Shown here piece by piece: positions 30,760 to 33,046 of a stretch of DNA of 33,046 bases. Source of the stretch: Paracoccaceae bacterium. Its GTDB lineage: Bacteria; Pseudomonadota; Alphaproteobacteria; Rhodobacterales; Rhodobacteraceae. Made by a program: the position numbers and the translations under genes. Location: positions 1 to 33,046 of the forward strand of contig JALTZY010000367.1 in the NCBI GenBank assembly GCA_027045905.1, written 5' to 3'. The notes below the pieces were generated by a model. That model worked only from the letters and a program-made list of their open reading frames with translations, ran no database searches and was not told where the DNA came from. Every line of letters starts with the position of its first letter. Position 1 is the stretch's first letter.

Positions 30760-33046
30760 ATGACAAGACCTGAAAACATCCAGATCGACACATCCCCGCC
30801 CGTTTCCGACGAGATCCGCAAGACCACCTGCTACATGTGCGCCTGCCGCTGCGGCATCAATGTGCATCTGAAGGGGGGCGAGGTGGTCTATATCGAGGGC
30901 AACCGCGACCACCCGGTCAATCAGGGCGTGCTCTGTGGCAAGGGCTCTTCGGGGATCATGCAGCACCTGGCGCCCTCGCGGCTGAAGAATCCGATGAAGC
31001 GGGTAGGCGAGCGCGGCTCGGGCGAGTTCGAGGAGATCAGCTGGGAGGAGGCGCTCGACATCGCCGTGAACTGGCTGAAGCCGATCCGCGAGAGCGACCC
31101 GAAGAAGCTCGCCTTCTTCACCGGGCGCGATCAGAGCCAGAGCTTCACCGGCTGGTGGGCGCAGAATTTCGGCACCCCCAATTATGCCGCTCATGGCGGT
31201 TTCTGCTCGGTCAACATGGCCGCGGGCGGCATCTACACGATGGGCGGGGCGTTCTGGGAATTCGGCCAGCCGGACTGGGACCGCACCAGGCTCTTCGTGC
31301 TGTTTGGCGTGGCCGAGGACCATGACAGCAACCCGATCAAGATCGGCATCGGCAAGGTCAAGGCCAATGGCGGCCGGGTCGTCGGGGTGAACCCGATCCG
31401 CTCGGGTTACAATGCGGTGGCCGATGACTGGTATGGGATCACCCCTGGCTCCGACGGGCTGTTCATCCTCGCGCTGGTGCATGAGCTGATGCGCGCGGGC
31501 AAGATCGACGTGGAATATCTGGCCCGCTACACCAATGCCGGCTTCCTCGTCAATGAAGACCCGGAGAGCGAGGAGCGCGGCCTTTTCCTGCGCGATGAGG
31601 ACGGCACTCCGCAGGTGATCGACCGCGCCACCGGCAAGCTCGCGCCCTATGACAAGAAGGGCGTCATGCCCGACCTTGCCGCCAGCCACACGGTCGATGG
31701 GGTGACCCACCGCACGGTCATGCAGCTGATGGCCGAGCGCTACATGGCCGACGAATACTCTCCCGACGCCGTGGCCGAGCGCTGCGGGATCAGCGCCGAG
31801 CGCATCCGCGCGCTCGCCGCCGAGATGGCGCGGGTGGCCTTTGAAGAAGAGATCGTGATCGAGCAGCCCTGGACCGACTGGAAGGGCCAGAAGCACGAGC
31901 GCATGATCGGCCGCCCGGTTTCGATGCACGCGATGCGCGGCATCAGCGCGCATTCCAACGGCTTCCAGACCGCCCGTGCCCTGCATGTGCTGCAGATCAT
32001 GCTGGGCTCGGTCGAGGTGCCCGGGGGCTTCCGCTTCAAGCCGCCCTATCCCAAGCCGCCCGAGGCGCATCCCAAGCCCCACGCGGGCGCTCGGCCCGGC
32101 AAGCCGCTTGACGGTCCGCATCTGGGTTATCCGCTCGGCCCCGAGCACCTGCTGATCAACGAGGACGGTACGGCGAAACGCATCGACAAGGCCTTTACCT
32201 GGGAGAACCCGCTATCGGTCCACGGCCTCATGCACATGGTCATTTCCAATGCCCATGCAGGCGATCCCTACAAGATCGACACCCTGTTCATGTTCATGGC
32301 CAACATGGCCTGGAATTCGACCATGAACACCTCGAAAACCATGGAGATGCTCACCGATAAGGACGAGAACGGCGAATATGTCATCCCCCACATCATCTAT
32401 GCCGACAGCTACTCGTCGGAGATGGTGGCCTATGCCGACCTGATCCTGCCCGATACCACCTATCTGGAGCGTCACGACTGCATCTCGCTGCTCGACCGGC
32501 CGATCTGCGAGGCCGAGGCGGCGGCGGATGCGATCCGCTGGCCGGTGGTCGAGCCCGACCGCAACGTGCGCGGCTTCCAGACTGTGCTGATCCAACTTGG
32601 CGTCAGGCTGGGCCTGCCGGGCATGGTCGATGACGAGGGCAAGGCGATCTACGAGGATTATGCCGATTACATCGTCAACCACCAGCGCCGCCCCGGTGTC
32701 GGCCCGCTTGCGGGCTGGCGCGGCAAGGATGGCCAGAGCCACGGGCGCGGCGAGCCGAACCCGGACCAGCTTCAGCGCTATATCGACAATGGCGGTTTCT
32801 GGGTCGGCTATATCCCCGAAGAGGCGCAGTTCTACAAGCCGTGGAATCAGGCCTATCAGGACTGGGCGGTAGAGATCGGCCTGGTCGATGCGCCGGCCCC
32901 CTATGTGTTCAACCTATACTCCGAACCCCTGCGCAGGATGCAGGCCGCGGCCGAGGGGATCGGCGACATACAGCCGCCCGAGCATCTGCGTGCGCGCATC
33001 CGGCGTACCATGGACCCGATGCCGGTCTGGTACGAGCCGTTTGAAG
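30760..33046 (+). CDS. soeA: SoeA, molybdenum subunit of cytoplasmic sulfite:quinone oxidoreductase (3' end outside window)
   Basis: The frame from ATG 30760 is open for 762 codons to the window edge. The N-terminal [4Fe-4S] site is Cys24, 27, 31 and 59 (CYMCACRC...LCGKG), and the likely Mo-ligand Cys149 lies in AAHGGFCSVN, as in polysulfide reductase/SoeA-like enzymes. No twin-arginine signal precedes the cluster, which fits cytoplasmic SoeA and argues against periplasmic PsrA or PhsA. SoeABC oxidises sulfite, the product of DsrAB, to sulfate and passes electrons to quinone. soeB and soeC should follow beyond the edge. No strong ribosome site is seen. The 92-base gap from the regulator holds no gene. 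Confidence 0.88.
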   Translation, partial: MTRPENIQIDTSPPVSDEIRKTTCYMCACRCGINVHLKGGEVVYIEGNRDHPVNQGVLCGKGSSGIMQHLAPSRLKNPMKRVGERGSGEFEEISWEEALDIAVNWLKPIRESDPKKLAFFTGRDQSQSFTGWWAQNFGTPNYAAHGGFCSVNMAAGGIYTMGGAFWEFGQPDWDRTRLFVLFGVAEDHDSNPIKIGIGKVKANGGRVVGVNPIRSGYNAVADDWYGITPGSDGLFILALVHELMRAGKIDVEYLARYTNAGFLVNEDPESEERGLFLRDEDGTPQVIDRATGKLAPYDKKGVMPDLAASHTVDGVTHRTVMQLMAERYMADEYSPDAVAERCGISAERIRALAAEMARVAFEEEIVIEQPWTDWKGQKHERMIGRPVSMHAMRGISAHSNGFQTARALHVLQIMLGSVEVPGGFRFKPPYPKPPEAHPKPHAGARPGKPLDGPHLGYPLGPEHLLINEDGTAKRIDKAFTWENPLSVHGLMHMVISNAHAGDPYKIDTLFMFMANMAWNSTMNTSKTMEMLTDKDENGEYVIPHIIYADSYSSEMVAYADLILPDTTYLERHDCISLLDRPICEAEAAADAIRWPVVEPDRNVRGFQTVLIQLGVRLGLPGMVDDEGKAIYEDYADYIVNHQRRPGVGPLAGWRGKDGQSHGRGEPNPDQLQRYIDNGGFWVGYIPEEAQFYKPWNQAYQDWAVEIGLVDAPAPYVFNLYSEPLRRMQAAAEGIGDIQPPEHLRARIRRTMDPMPVWYEPFE

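Noticed and set aside
30628-32148. Leftward open frame of 506 codons opposite soeA
   Set aside because: The rightward frame from 30760 encodes a molybdopterin oxidoreductase with all expected N-terminal cysteines and stays open to the edge.
1-33046. CRISPR arrays, transposases, integrases, tRNA or rRNA genes
   Set aside because: No regularly spaced repeats, no recombinase motifs and no cloverleaf-like RNA were recognised on either strand by eye.

Overview
The window looks like chromosomal DNA of a GC-rich alphaproteobacterium that oxidises sulfur, most likely near the Rhodobacterales. I infer this from gene order (mutY / DUF721-dciA / dsbA-like; DUF4170 / waaA-like / lpxK), from an AlkB-type monooxygenase next to mutY, and from a GC-rich hairpin repeat at 13172-13190 of a type I associate with that group. 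No database comparison was possible. No tRNA, rRNA, CRISPR array, insertion sequence or integrase was seen.

Positions 1-5781 form a surface-polysaccharide region. It holds a sulfotransferase cut by the window edge, a large RgpF + WbsX-type glycan protein, and a KpsM/KpsE/KpsT-like ABC exporter with the permease divergent from the other two. Positions 5798-12741 are housekeeping or general genes: an HMA-CDF metal transporter, AlkB, MutY, a DUF721 protein, a periplasmic DsbA-family protein, and a lipid A/Kdo block (DUF4170, waaA-like, lpxK) whose WaaA-like protein lacks the usual catalytic motifs. A truncated alpha/beta-hydrolase remnant lies at 12849-13103.

Positions 13206-33046 are a sulfur-oxidation island. 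A leftward operon (TauD/TfdA-type dioxygenase, two small unknown proteins, siroheme synthase CysG) is divergent from a complete oxidative-type cluster, dsrABEFHCMKLJOP, followed by a TrpD2/YbiB-like protein and dsrN. A bidirectional terminator separates dsrN from leftward dsrE2-tusA. Divergent from those are a two-cysteine ArsR-type regulator and the start of soeA, which runs off the right edge. dsrL, dsrEFH and tusA/dsrE2 indicate sulfur oxidation, not sulfate reduction.

The genes fit one pathway. TusA and DsrE2 pass sulfane sulfur to DsrEFH and DsrC. DsrMKJOP and DsrC connect to the membrane quinone pool. DsrAB, using siroheme made by CysG and amidated by DsrN, releases sulfite with DsrL as electron partner. 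SoeABC oxidises sulfite to sulfate in the cytoplasm. The least explained parts are the dioxygenase/small-protein operon, the TrpD2-like gene coupled to dsrN, a DsrJ without the extra heme-ligand cysteine, and RNA hairpins around dsrC and between dsrA and dsrB.
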